From contig RQTK01000004.1 in NCBI GenBank assembly GCA_003991915.1, forward strand, positions 119,126-183,125: a DNA stretch of 64,000 nt, given 5' to 3'. Shown here piece after piece: positions 53,524 through 63,155 of this stretch (position 1 is the stretch's first letter; each line of letters begins with the position of its first letter). The notes under the pieces were generated by a model. It saw only the letters and a program-made list of their open reading frames with translations, was not told the DNA's origin and made no database searches. The translations under genes and the position numbers were made by a program. This DNA comes from Elysia chlorotica. Lineage: Eukaryota > Mollusca > Gastropoda > Plakobranchidae.

Positions 53524-56500
53524 TGTCGTCTGTCTCTCATTCTCTCTCTCTCTCCACTCTTTACTTATTTAAATTTGACCTTCTTTATGTCTCTTTTTTT
53601 TTTATTTCTCTCTCTTTTGTCACTCTTTAAAAAGTGAACTTTTACAAATTTTGAAACTAAGTAAAGATCCCGCATGATGATGTCATTATGATTGCATGGA
53701 TTTTTTAAAAATAGCTTTTTTGAGAAAAGCCTTTTCTTTTTCCATTCTTTTTCTCAGGTCATCAACATTGGGTCTTATGTCTGGCCTGGTCCCCAGATGG
53801 AAGAAAGTTAGCCTCAGGGTGCAAGGGTGGGAAGGTACACCATCCTTATTTTCTTTGGCACAAATGCCGTTTTTTTTTCATCTATGTATCTTCAGTGAAA
53901 ATAAATTAATAACCTTGAACAGTATGCCTTTTGAAAAGGTCCTGCTTTACCAAAAAACAACTCAGTAAAAAAAGAAAGGTTGACTCAGTCGGCAGAAGAT
54001 TTTGTCCCTTTTGTTTGCATTTTGAAAATAATCATGATTGAGCTGAATTTTTTGTTTATACTGTGCATCTTTCGTTTTTAATGTTTATTTTCTCTTATCT
54101 TTCTTTCCTTTGGTAATGCCTTTGTCACTCATGGATCTTGCAAGGAGTTAATTCTTGCTAAGGTCTAGATTTGAAATGGCCTTTGTTGAAATAACAATAA
54201 GCTTGATGCTTCATCACACATGTTCCACCTAATTTTAAACAACCTACATTTAAAGCACCAATATCAAACAAAAAAACATCAATACTGATCACAATATCTT
54301 TATTTTTTATAGAAACATTTACTGATTTAACCTTTTTTTTGTTGTTGTTGAAGGTTGTTATTACACTTTTTTTGCCACGTCTCCAGGTATGTTTATGGAA
54401 TCCTGAAACTGGGAAAGAAATCTGCAGATCTCTGACGGGACACACAGACTATATCTCTGCCCTGGCCTGGAAACCCTTGCACCTGTAGGTAATTCAGTGC
54501 TTCACGCACATATTTCATGTCATCAGGAAAAAAATATCTTCTTGTGAAAATCTTATTTTAAGATTAGTCATAGTACAGACCAGAAGCGGTTTTTCTCTCT
54601 GTTGCGTGATAAATTTATAAGCCTAGTAGTTATGCATGTTCAACTTTGTACACATTCATTATGCGAGCAGGTGAATAAGGATTTAAGTTTGAATGTCTCT
54701 GACAGTCATGAAATTCTTCTAAAATTTATTTTCTGGTTTGCTTTTTCCCACAGTGACCCTGAATCTAGATATCTTGCAAGTTCCTCCAAGGTATGAATGT
54801 TTTTGTTTATTTTCACTTTAATTTTGATAGTCTTAGCTCAGTGAAGTCTCTATCTATATCAACTGCTTTCATTGTCCTAATCATTTTAGCTGCAAATTTC
54901 CCTTTTAATAATAAAATTAGCGCAGCTGAAAAGGGGCTTCCCCTTCAGCCTGGTGGCTGATCTTGTCACCCGATCAGTTTACCTGAGGGCACGCGTTACG
55001 AGCTGGCAAACTAAAGGGCCGTGCCATAACTGCGGTGAATGACTTTCATTTTCTTCTCCGATATGGAAATTCCAGAAATATCTTGACCATTTAATACAAT
55101 TCCAGTCATCTCCATTTTGACTTGATAGGGCTTGGTAGTGCAAAAACCTGAAAATTTGATAATATTCTGGGGATCCGCGGAAATTCGCCATTTTGACCTT
55201 ATCTCTACTCTTTCCGCGTTTTCCTCCTTTCTTTAAAAGATGCAAAAAGTGGGTTTTTGCCTTTGTGCGATATCAATTTGAATGCACCATGTCACCCGAT
55301 CTGATCCATTAGCAAAATAAATGCCTTATCAGAACACAAATCAAAGCGCAGAGGTTTTCTTTAAACAGTATCGATAATATAGTAATACCAGATCAGCCCC
55401 ATGTTCGAGAAAATGTGTAACTGTATCACAACGCAAATAACGGAATTTCACCCTTGAGAGGTTTTGATAATAGGTCTACAGTGTCAACCAATTGGACCTG
55501 TGTCTGTTAAAACAATGCGATAACTCCCATACATGTATATTTAAGCGTCAGTTACTCCTGCGACTGGCAACACAGGTATTTTTTATTACTGTGACTGGCA
55601 GTGCGTCGAAAATAGGTTGCTTTCGTTTTTATTAGCTTCCCTTGAATGTTTGCATTGTAACACACCTTCTAGTTCCAAGCTTTTCTAGTGCATCTTCTAT
55701 CATAATTTTTTAGGATAATGTTAAAATGCAGGGCTAGGATTTTTTTTCTTTAACGCTCCAGCACCCTAGGTACTATGGATGAAATAAACAACTAACAGAC
55801 CTCAGATATCGTGAGGGCTCAAAATTCGGTAATAAGAATATGAAAGATATTTTCTTGGTAACTTCTGTACACTTCTGAGCTTTATGGAAATACTCAATAT
55901 GTCGTGATGTCATGACTTTTTTAGTCTTGCAAAATAGTCTAGAGGGCTTTTAATATTTTTTATTATTATTAATGTTATACGTTAGGTGTCATTTTCCTCC
56001 AAGAAGGAAACATTTAGAAAGACGTAGTTAGTAAATATTTATATATATGTTTTTTCAATATCTTGTCTACTTAAAAAAAAAAATGAAAATGAACCACTAG
56101 TGCTAACCCATTTCCCCACCCCCTTTTCTTTTTTGGGGAGGGGGGGGTGGCGATAAAATTTCCTCCTTTTCAACCTTTCTGCATTGTGATCACTGATAAA
56201 TAGCATTTAGATATAGTGTCTCTTCCTCAATTTATATATTGCATGTCACAAGCGAATGATATTTTAGATATGTAAATTAGTTATATATTTCTTGTCATTT
56301 ACATTTCATTATCAGTTGGTAGACACCACTTAAGTCATTTGTTTTTGTTTATTGCCATTTGTAAGATTGAAAAGCCATGTACTGGTAGTGAAATCTATCA
56401 AGAATATGTATTTTTTTCTTTAATGACATTTTTGTAAGATTGAAAAGTGCTGCAGCTCACTTATGTCATGCACTCAAACAAGGGAGATCTAAAACAGTTT

Positions 56501-57511
56501 AGAAAGAGTTTGTAATTATTAACAATTTGTGATAACAGTTGTGACTTTCCTTAAGGCTGATTGCATTGACAAACAACAAAATTAGCCTTAAATAGATCTC
56601 TATATGGGGTTATGGCTGATAAGGCCGGCCATAAAGTTGGCCATGGATTTTGTTATGTTGTTAAGGAAATAAACGCAATCTCATAAATTAACCATGGAAT
56701 AATAAAGATCATCTCCTCATGAAATAGATCCAGATTTAGTTAAAACAGCTTTACCTTCCATGCTTAGAAGTTCAGAAGTTAAAGTTTTCTTGTCCTGTCA
56801 GGAAAAATAGATTGTATGTAACCACTCACATGACATAACGACTAAAATTTTTTTTACCTTCATATAAAATGATGCAGGATCGCACAGTAAGAATCTGGGA
56901 TGTGATGACATTCAAAACACACATGGTCATATCTGGCCATAGCGCTCACATCAGCTTTGTAAAGTGGGGCGGTTCAAATCTGATTTATACGGCATCGCAT
57001 GATCGTACAGTCAAAGTATGGAGGGCCAGCGACGTGAGTTCATCTCTAACATTTTTCCTTGCATGATTTTATTTGTATATAAAATTATATAGAGACGTCT
57101 TAATGACTGTGCCAAGGCCTTGGAAAAGGACTGAAGAGTAAAATAAAAATAACTTACTTTTAATCGATTGTAGAAAGTTGTTTTATGGACTTTTAAATTG
57201 TGAAAAAAAGATTAAAAACAATTTTCACTGTTACAGACCCTAAAACTAAGGAACAACAGCCTTTTTTTCATTTTGATATCTCAAAACAAGTAAATAAAAT
57301 GTATCCAGTTGGCATGACTGATGATACAGTAGCCTGGTAACACTACACTTGTCTTTGGACCTCTTTCCTTGACAGGGTGTGTTCTGCAGAAATCTGGATG
57401 GCCACGGCCACTGGGTCAACACGCTGGCCCTCAGCACTGACTACGTGATGCGAACCGGGGCTTTCGATCCGGCCAACGCTAAGATTGTGCATGACGAGGT
57501 CACTGACTCAC
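47766..57511 (+). CDS. NLE1: Notchless homologue, 5' part (nine exons)
   Basis: WD40 protein that acts in nucleolar 60S ribosome assembly (yeast Rsa4, which binds the Midasin/Rea1 ATPase through its N-terminal domain) and was first found as a Notch modifier. Exons: 47766-47806, 50983-51133, 51380-51600, 52156-52235, 53758-53834, 54387-54484, 54754-54790, 56878-57033, 57376-57511, all in phase, 332 residues. Residues ~20-115 form the NLE domain, ending in the conserved YQPQAVFRVRAVTRCTSSL. WD repeats follow: GHADAVLYVAFSP, GHQHWVLCLAWSPDG, GHTDYISALAW, GHSAHISFVKWGG, GHGHWVNTLALSTDYVMRTG. Family members are about 480 residues; the C-terminal ~150 (last WD blades) were not found between 57512 and 64000. 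Confidence 0.93.
48640..48845 (-). repeat. tRNA-derived SINE-like copy, minus orientation
   Basis: On the minus strand: GGGGCGTAAAGATAGCTCAG (A-box-like), GACTGAGGAGCAGGAGG, and GGTTCAAATC as B box, then unrelated AT-rich body. The head differs from the common SINE. NLE1 intron 1. Confidence 0.45.
49990..50203. repeat. Cluster of TTA, AAT and CA microsatellites
   Basis: (TTA)n at 49990-50053, (AAT)n at 50117-50142 and (CA)n at 50181-50203, in NLE1 intron 1. The remainder of the intron shows nothing recognisable. Confidence 0.9.
50983..51133 (+). CDS. NLE1: NLE1 exon 2
   Basis: Encodes DDGGEEKQDERRIQCIFKSE to LQLVCDAVIKN, the first half of the NLE domain. Donor GTAAGT. Confidence 0.9.
51380..51600 (+). 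CDS. NLE1: NLE1 exon 3
   Basis: Encodes DEKVPYAFFVNGEEI to VEIVYQPQAVFRVRAVTRCT, then GHADAVLYVAFSPNG, the NLE domain end and first WD repeat. Confidence 0.95.
51741..51972. repeat. ~31-bp AT-rich tandem repeat, about seven units
   Basis: Repeated ttaacccttgacatatgtaa followed by ttttaaaat, with small length changes and one shortened unit. Starts about 140 bp after the NLE1 exon-3 donor and does not contain it. Confidence 0.9.
52156..52235 (+). CDS. NLE1: NLE1 exon 4
   Basis: Encodes HLASGSGDSTVRLWDIYTET then PQFRCK: classic GSGD...RLWD WD40 strand pattern. Donor GTACAG. Confidence 0.93.
53465..53517. repeat. (CT)n microsatellite
   Basis: About 26 CT units in NLE1 intron 4 (52236-53757). 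The rest of this intron has no recognised element. Confidence 0.95.
53758..53834 (+). CDS. NLE1: NLE1 exon 5
   Basis: Encodes GHQHWVLCLAWSPDGRKLAS then GCKGGK, second WD repeat. Acceptor TTCTCAG, donor GTACAC. Confidence 0.93.
54387..54484 (+). CDS. NLE1: NLE1 exon 6
   Basis: Encodes VCLWNPETGKEICRSLTGHT then DYISALAWKPLH. The donor is CT|GTAGGT; the alternative GTAATT four bases later would include an in-frame TAG and break the phase. Confidence 0.9.
54754..54790 (+). CDS. NLE1: NLE1 exon 7 (microexon, 37 nt)
   Basis: Encodes DPESRYLASSSK (family PECRYVASSSK). Acceptor TTCCCACAG, donor GTATGA. Phase fits exon 6 (CT+T, Leu) and exon 8. Confidence 0.9.
54791..56877. other. NLE1 intron 7, no feature recognised
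   Basis: About 2.1 kb. The part 54920-55320 is richer in GC than its surroundings but shows no known element or convincing exon. Confidence 0.4.
56878..57033 (+). CDS. NLE1: NLE1 exon 8
   Basis: Encodes DRTVRIWDVMTFKTHMVISG to HDRTVKVWRASD, a full WD repeat. Donor GTGAGT. Confidence 0.95.
57376..57511 (+). CDS. NLE1: NLE1 exon 9, last one visible
   Basis: Encodes GVFCRNLDGHGHWVNTLALS, then TDYVMRTGAFDPANAKIVHD and EVTDS. Ends one base into a codon at the donor C|GTGAGT, so at least one further exon is required. Confidence 0.93.
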
Positions 57512-58054
57512 GTGAGTGTGAAAGCTAAGTTTCTGTGAGTGAGTGAGTTTGTTTTACGGCACGTCAGCACGGTAACGGCTATGTTGTGCCCATGATGTCC
57601 TAAGACAGTTAATGCATTATACTAGTAGCAACGGTGACTCCTTTATCTCTCTGAGTAGTAAAAACATAACAATTGTGCGTGAAAAGTTTGGTTATAAGTG
57701 AAGGGTATATACAGTAGTTTAAAAGATCCATGTGTAGGACTATCACAGTTAAATTTTATTATATACACCAATGTCCTTCAGGTACCTAAGAATGCGCCCT
57801 GAACAGTCTAGATAGCCAGCACTGGATTAGGTTTGCAAAGCTTCATTCCATTGTTTTCCCATCAGGCCACACGCTTGTTGTGCATATTGATATGATCCTG
57901 TCCTAGCACATCTTTGCTCTACACTGCACACCTTCTATTTTAAATTAAAATTGATCAATATCAAAGCAATTAACTTTGAAAAATTAAAAAAATTTGCAAC
58001 AAATATGCATAACATTTCTTTGAAGATGGCATTTTTAGCAATATATGGCGCCAG

Positions 58055-58140
58055 ATTTTTCTAGCATTAGTGCTCTGGATTGACAAGTAGGAGGTCAAAG
58101 GTTTGATCCTCAGCTTGACTGCGCAGTTAAAGGGAGTTAA
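58055..58140 (+). repeat. tRNA-like SINE head
   Basis: ttagtgctctggattgacaa then aggtttgatcctcagc, a degenerate A-box/B-box arrangement, followed by gactgcgcagttaa. No body recognised. Confidence 0.35.
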
Positions 58141-58179
58141 AAATAACAACAATTTTCCGTGAGAGGTTTAAAATAACAT

Positions 58180-58185
58180 TTTATT
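58180..58185 (-). promoter_or_regulatory. Poly(A) signal candidate for the minus-strand membrane-protein gene
   Basis: Minus strand TGTAATAAAATGTTATTTT. The stretch from here to 59969 is A-rich on the plus strand, consistent with a ~1.8-kb 3' UTR of the gene ending at 59970. Confidence 0.4.
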
Positions 58186-59969
58186 ACAAATTAAATCAAT
58201 TATAAGAACAATTACTGCCCAGAATAGGTACTGCAACAATTAGAAGCATATTTTACCGTAATGCTGTACATAGCGAAATATGCTTTTACAATAGTTCAAC
58301 TTTGATTGTACTTTTAACAGTAAACATTTGTGGTCTTGAATTTGTTTAAAACTTTTAAGAGTTTTAAAAAGAGTATCAAATAAATCCAGAGGAGAAAAAA
58401 CAACAAAGAGCAATGTAAATCCGTAATTTTTTCAAAATATTCTAAGAAAAGGAAAAAGAAGTACAACACAACCAGGACATTTGGATTTGAAAAACTGGGC
58501 AAACAATTTAAAACAACTCTTTAACTAATTTGCGTCACACCGCATACATAAAAAGGTGTGATGAACTAGGTCTATGTTCAAATCACATTGCAACCATAGT
58601 TTCGATGTGATTGTTTAGTTTAAATTTATGGTATATTGAATAAGGTTTTTCTAAATGAAAAGCTATTTGTTGTGTTTTATTAGTTCCCTTTGACCACCAT
58701 TGGACCAAATAGACTGCGACTCAAATGATGGGGGCATCTTTGATTTAAAAAGCATAGAAACATTTATAACCATTTACACAAAACATCAGGTTTCTCTACA
58801 TAATAGCTAAAAGCAAGAAAGAAAAAAAGTAATGAGTAGGAAAACTTAAAGTCAGGTGATCATACATTTCCTAAATTATAAAATATCAATGTGCATATAC
58901 ATATTATATTTATAAAAGTCAAGAACGGCCTTGAAAGTTTAAACAGTTTTACTCTTAGCTATAATCAGTTGTATTAGTTGGGGAATCCACACCATCGTAA
59001 CTAAAAAACTATGAATAACTTGCTGAAAAAATTGACAAACCTATTTACAAATATTAAAAAAATTATAAAACATTAATAAAAAAGTAAAATAGTGGTAATC
59101 ACACAAAAAGAAGAAAGAGAACAAAAGATCAAATTTCGTCAACAACCTGATATGAAATTGTTTAAACCATGTGCGCTTGCATGAATAAAATCAGAAAATT
59201 TAAAAACTTCACAACTTTGGTTTACAAAAATTGCTTCGAATCTATAAAGTTGATCAGATTTTTCGTATTAATGGCATTATCTTCATGTTGTAAATTGTGA
59301 CAGGATGTTTATGATTTTGCTTCTTATCTTTTTTTTCAACCAATGTTTTATGTTCAAAATGTAAACTCTGCAGAAGTTCATAAATTACCATCATTTTATG
59401 ACCATATTATGTACCATTGACATTGCTCACCATTTACTTCAAACACAAAATCAATTGCAATTCATAGATACTTTTTGGAGACGTTTTTTTGAACTTTCAA
59501 AAAGATTGCAATTAGTGTGTTGACAAAGCATTTGAAAGAATTATAACAAAAAAAAATATACAGGGTTAAACATACAGAAACAACAATAAGACTTCAAGGA
59601 CTATGAAATGACTTTTGGCTGAACATATGGAAGGAAAAACTGTAATTGCCCTCATTCAATTTCAAGATTGAAATTGCAAAAGCCTTTCCACAAATATTAC
59701 CAAGAAAATCTCTAGAACTAATTAAGTCTCACACTTCAAATTTTGTTTGTGTTCAAGAGGAATGTGACATTGAATGAAGAAGTCTCAAGCTGTTGTTCGG
59801 TTTGCGTTCTGGTTTGTGACAGGTATTGAGTTTCAAGGTATTGTTTCCGATCAAGGGTCTGGAGGCAAAATAATTATTGCAAGAGCCCCCATAATCTCTT
59901 TGCAGTTACAATAATATGCCTCTCAACCCGTGCATTGTGCCTATAGCAGCGCCTGTGAAAGCGGAGATG
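58186..59969 (-). other. Probable 3' UTR of the membrane-protein gene
   Basis: No coding region. Plus strand A-rich, so T-rich in the sense of the minus-strand gene, with AATAAA at its far end. No SINE seen. Inference from composition only. Confidence 0.4.
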
Positions 59970-60755
59970 TTAGTTGCTTCTGGAGCAGCTGAGGTCCAGG
60001 TCTTTGTCCAAGGTGGGTGCCAGATTCCCTGAGCTCGCACAGCCCATCCAGCCTGTCACCCAGACATCCTCGATGTCGGTCAGATCACTCTGGTCGTTAC
60101 GAAAGAAACGCCTGCTGTCTGCATGGATGCCGTCGGTGAGGAGGTGGGCAGTCCCCTGAGGCGGCAAGTGTGGGTTTGTCCGGAAGTAGTGGAGCCGGAG
60201 AGGGTTGGAGCTCTTGTGACTGTTGACATTCCTACAAGGTTTGCTCGGCTTTCCTCCGTCTTGGATGCGCATGTTGAAAGTTATGTCTCCGAAAACTTGC
60301 CCTTTGAAGAAGAAGCCGGGGGGAGTGTAGTGAAGTGAGATATATATGTTATTGGAATCCTCAGTGAAGAAACCTGAACTCCGCGCGCAATTTGAAGGAT
60401 TGCTAATCTTAGAGACCGATTTGTTCCAATGCATGACGTAACAGGCCGAAATGACCCACGGCTCTGTAGATTGGCCCCCAGTGGTACCACTTTTCTTGTG
60501 GCTCTTCCACCAGGCCAGCTTGTGAGCCCCCGAAGACAGAACGGCCTCGTACTCCAGGTTGAAGTGGATGTCGTTGCCCCTCTTGCCCTGGGCCATGATG
60601 CTGTCGATGGAATCCAGTCTCATCCAGTTGACCACTCTGGCGCCTTTACTCAAGGAATCACCGAAGTCAAAGTACTCCTTGTGGTTGACAAACAGGCTCA
60701 CATTCTCAAAGTACTTCCGGTCGTCAAACTTCTCCTCTATGAGGGTCGAGGGCAC
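59970..60755 (-). CDS. Membrane-protein terminal exon
   Basis: Acceptor AATCCACAG. Encodes VPSTLIEEKFDDRKYFENVS to DLDLSCSRSN and stop, 261 residues. Features include FDFGDSLSKGARVVNWMRLD and YISLHYTPPGFFFKGQVFGD. An uninterrupted frame this long in an AT-rich genome supports it. Confidence 0.85.
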   Translation of the reverse strand: MPSTLIEEKFDDRKYFENVSLFVNHKEYFDFGDSLSKGARVVNWMRLDSIDSIMAQGKRGNDIHFNLEYEAVLSSGAHKLAWWKSHKKSGTTGGQSTEPWVISACYVMHWNKSVSKISNPSNCARSSGFFTEDSNNIYISLHYTPPGFFFKGQVFGDITFNMRIQDGGKPSKPCRNVNSHKSSNPLRLHYFRTNPHLPPQGTAHLLTDGIHADSRRFFRNDQSDLTDIEDVWVTGWMGCASSGNLAPTLDKDLDLSCSRSN

Positions 60756-61655
60756 CTGTGGATTCAATGGGCAAATTAGAAAGAGAGTAAAACAACAACA
60801 ACAAAAAAAACCCATAAAAATTATCACATACTTTATATGATTGATAAATATCAAAATACAAAAAAAAAAAAGTCAGACGTTGACTTGGTTTTTTTTAACG
60901 TCCAATGTCAGCATCAAGACTATAGTGGATGGGTCCTAAGACCAACGTCTGGGTCTGACAATTTTACGTCCTACCATACAGAAACAGTGCGGGGATACCA
61001 GGAGTTTTGTCACACCATACTGTAAACGATCCAACCAGTAGCTTGTTAAAATTGGACAATTTTTATAAGGCCTTTTTTTAGCTAACCCATTCTTAATACA
61101 TAGGTCCGTGCTTTTGCGTGCTTTGAATTTAAACTAGCTTATATAAATGTAAGAAGGGAAACGTTTTTTTTTCATGTACGTTCTAAAGAATGTACATGAA
61201 CGTTCCTCTTGAAAATTACACGCTCCACATAAATGATAAAACACTCCTGCTTTTTGTTGTAAAATCTATTTCCTTTAGCAAACTTGAAAGTTGTAAGGAA
61301 CATCATGTTTCGGAAGTTTAAAAACAAACACAACCGACAGAGTTAACGCGCGTTTTGAATATGTCACCTGCAAGGAGATTTTGCTGTCCGATTCGGACGT
61401 GTAGGAGAGCACAAACACGGCGATAGAGCCCGCCGTCTGCAGCACTGTGCCCACGAAGATGGCGACCCTGACGAACTCGTCGACCCTGTTCATGTTGATT
61501 GAGATTGAGTGCACGACTTTCTTCGGGTGGAAGAGCTTGAACAGGACCTGGATGAGCCGTATGGCGGTCCCGAAGAGCACGACGCCTGCCTTGACCAGCT
61601 GGAAAATGCTGAGCGCCTCCTCGCGGCACAACACCAGGTACAGGCTGATGGCCAC
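59970..61655 (-). CDS. Unrecognised two-helix membrane protein, 3' part
   Basis: Two joined exons (61655-61368 and 60755-59970, both phase 0) encode 357 residues and a stop. Counting from the first visible residue, hydrophobic segments lie at ~16-41 (QLVKAGVVLFGTAIRLIQVL) and ~61-84 (VRVAIFVGTVLQTAGSIAVF), separated by a basic loop. The remaining ~265 residues are soluble, with five cysteines and two N-glycosylation sequons (FENVS, HWNKS), which would suit an extracellular or lumenal domain. The GC-rich coding contrasts with AT-rich flanks, supporting a real gene. I do not recognise the family. The 5' end lies beyond the window. Confidence 0.8.
60890..61030 (-). repeat. tRNA-derived SINE, minus orientation, truncated
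   Basis: Reverse complement of the common SINE: taacgtccaatgtcagca, tatagtggatgggtcctaag, accaacgtctgggtctgaca and tgcggggataccaggag. Lies in the intron of the membrane-protein gene. Confidence 0.65.
61368..61655 (-). CDS. Membrane-protein exon with two helices
   Basis: Acceptor CACCGCAG, donor GTGACA. Encodes VAISLYLVLCREEALSIFQL to TSESDSKISLQ, 96 residues, phase 0 at both ends. Preceded by more coding sequence outside the window. Confidence 0.8.
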
Positions 61656-61700
61656 CTGCGGTGCAGGAAAGGAAGGAAGGGGGACAAGTCCAGTTACTGA

Positions 61701-61785
61701 TGATTGGCATTAAAAAAAAAAACACAACAAAAAACAAACAAAAACATGCAAACAAATGAAATTGAAACCGAATTTGATTTAAGTA
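61701..61785. repeat. Direct repeat, copy 1
   Basis: tgattggcattaaaaaaa ... caaacaaatgaaattgaaac recurs at 62098-62180 about 400 bp away. Between the copies lies the AG microsatellite. Confidence 0.8.
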
Positions 61786-61942
61786 AACTTAACAGAAAAT
61801 ATAGAGTTTTGTGCCCTATAATGCTTTTTCATAAAAATCGTCCAAAGAAAAAAAAAGATCCGGTTTTGTGTACATTGGCCTAGGTGGTAGGAGGCATCCT
61901 ACTATTCCTAGGGTCGCATTCCTTGGCCATTACGGTACACAC

Positions 61943-62017
<75 letters not shown>
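61943..62017. repeat. (AG)n microsatellite
   Basis: About 37 AG units with one T interruption. Confidence 0.95.
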
Positions 62018-62020
<3 letters not shown>

Positions 62021-62097
62021 GGAGAGAGAGGGAGACATAGAGAAAAGAGAGACGAGACATGCATTTCTAAGTTTGAGAGGCCTCTTCTCTCGCGCAA

Positions 62098-62180
62098 TGA
62101 TTGGCATTAAAAAAAAGACAACAAAAACAAACAAAACCAAAACATTCAAACAAATGAAATTGAAACCTAATTCGATGGTA
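62098..62180. repeat. Direct repeat, copy 2
   Basis: Matches 61701-61785 with a few substitutions and small indels, and abuts the SINE starting near 62190. Confidence 0.8.
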
Positions 62181-62189
62181 TTCTATTTG

Positions 62190-62430
62190 AGAGGCCTCGG
62201 TTCGAGCCCGCGATGGGGAAAACTTTTTTGTAGGTTCTTGCTCTCAACTGGTTAGATCGGGGTCAGTATACTATAATTATCGGCTGAGAAAGAAATCTTG
62301 GCATCTCCGTCTGTCTCTGTGTGTGACTGTCAGGACATGAAATTTTCAAATGATAGATTTGAGACCTGTATTCTGAAAACGAGGAGACTTAAAAATTAAA
62401 CTAGTAGAGAGCTTCCCTCCTTCAAAGGAA
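62190..62430 (+). repeat. tRNA-derived SINE, second tail type
   Basis: B box ggttcgagcc at 62199-62208, body ggtcagtatactataattat then cggctgaga, tail aacgaggagacttaaaaat and gtagagagcttccctcc. Confidence 0.7.
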
Positions 62431-62454
62431 AAAAAAAAGGTGGGGGTATGTGAA

Positions 62455-62725
62455 GTGGTGCAAGTAGAGGAGTGTTGGTCTTCCAATCGGGAAGTCCGCG
62501 GTTAGAAACCCACGATTGGTCAAACATTTATATGTCTGATTTCGACCCCTGCTGGTTGGATCGGTGTCAGTACATGCATAATGTTAATAACGGCCGAGAC
62601 AGGAGTCTTAGTATTCCCGCACTGTCCGTGTGTATGTGTGAGCGCATGAAATTGTCAAATTTTAGTTGTTGTTTTTTAGTCCACAATGTAGCCTTTATAG
62701 TGCTGAAGTAGGTTGGGCGTCATCA
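62455..62725 (+). repeat. tRNA-derived SINE, near full length
   Basis: Head gtggtgcaagtagaggagtg, B-box-like cggttagaaaccc, body tttcgacccctgctggttgg, cggccgagacaggagtc, tail ccacaatgtagcctttatag then tgctgaag. Confidence 0.75.
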
Positions 62726-62729
62726 ACCA

Positions 62730-62870
62730 AGTCGGCTCAACTGAATCTCTGTGTGTAAGCACATGAACGTGTCAAATGATAGTCATGGGATCCGTCGCCG
62801 CATAGCATAAAGGATACCTGATGGAAACAAAGATGAAATCCAACTAGGAGATGGCTTCCCTCATACAAAG
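62730..62870 (+). repeat. SINE 3' fragment, second tail type
   Basis: Starts within the body (tctctgtgtgtaagcacatg), then gatagtcatgggatccgtc and the tail aactaggagatggcttccct. Confidence 0.55.
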
Positions 62871-62874
62871 AGGG

Positions 62875-63155
62875 TGCAAACTGGCGCAAGTGGTAGAGCG
62901 ACTGTCTCCCGACAGGGGGGGGTCTCCGGTTAGAAACCCACGATCAATCAAAAACTTATTTTTTCGATTTCGTCACCTACTGGTTGGGTTGGTGTCGTCA
63001 TAACGCGATCGGCTGAGCCAGGAGTCATAGTATCCCCGATCTGTCTCGGCGTGGCAGCACGTAAAAATGTGAGGCGTTAGTCTTGGGACCCATCCACATA
63101 GCCTATGCCTAGCCTAGCCTATATGGTTCTGACTTTTCACGTAAAGAAACCTACT
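62875..63155 (+). repeat. tRNA-derived SINE, near full length
   Basis: Head ctggcgcaagtggtagagcg, B-box-like cggttagaaaccc, body tttcgtcacctactggttgg, gcgatcggctgagccagg and tggcagcacgtaaaa, tail gttagtcttgggacccatcc and tagcctatatggttctg. Confidence 0.75.

Noticed and set aside
54979..55245. 88-codon minus-strand frame within NLE1 intron 7
   Set aside because: No family similarity and no supporting splice sites; GC content is slightly raised but not decisive.
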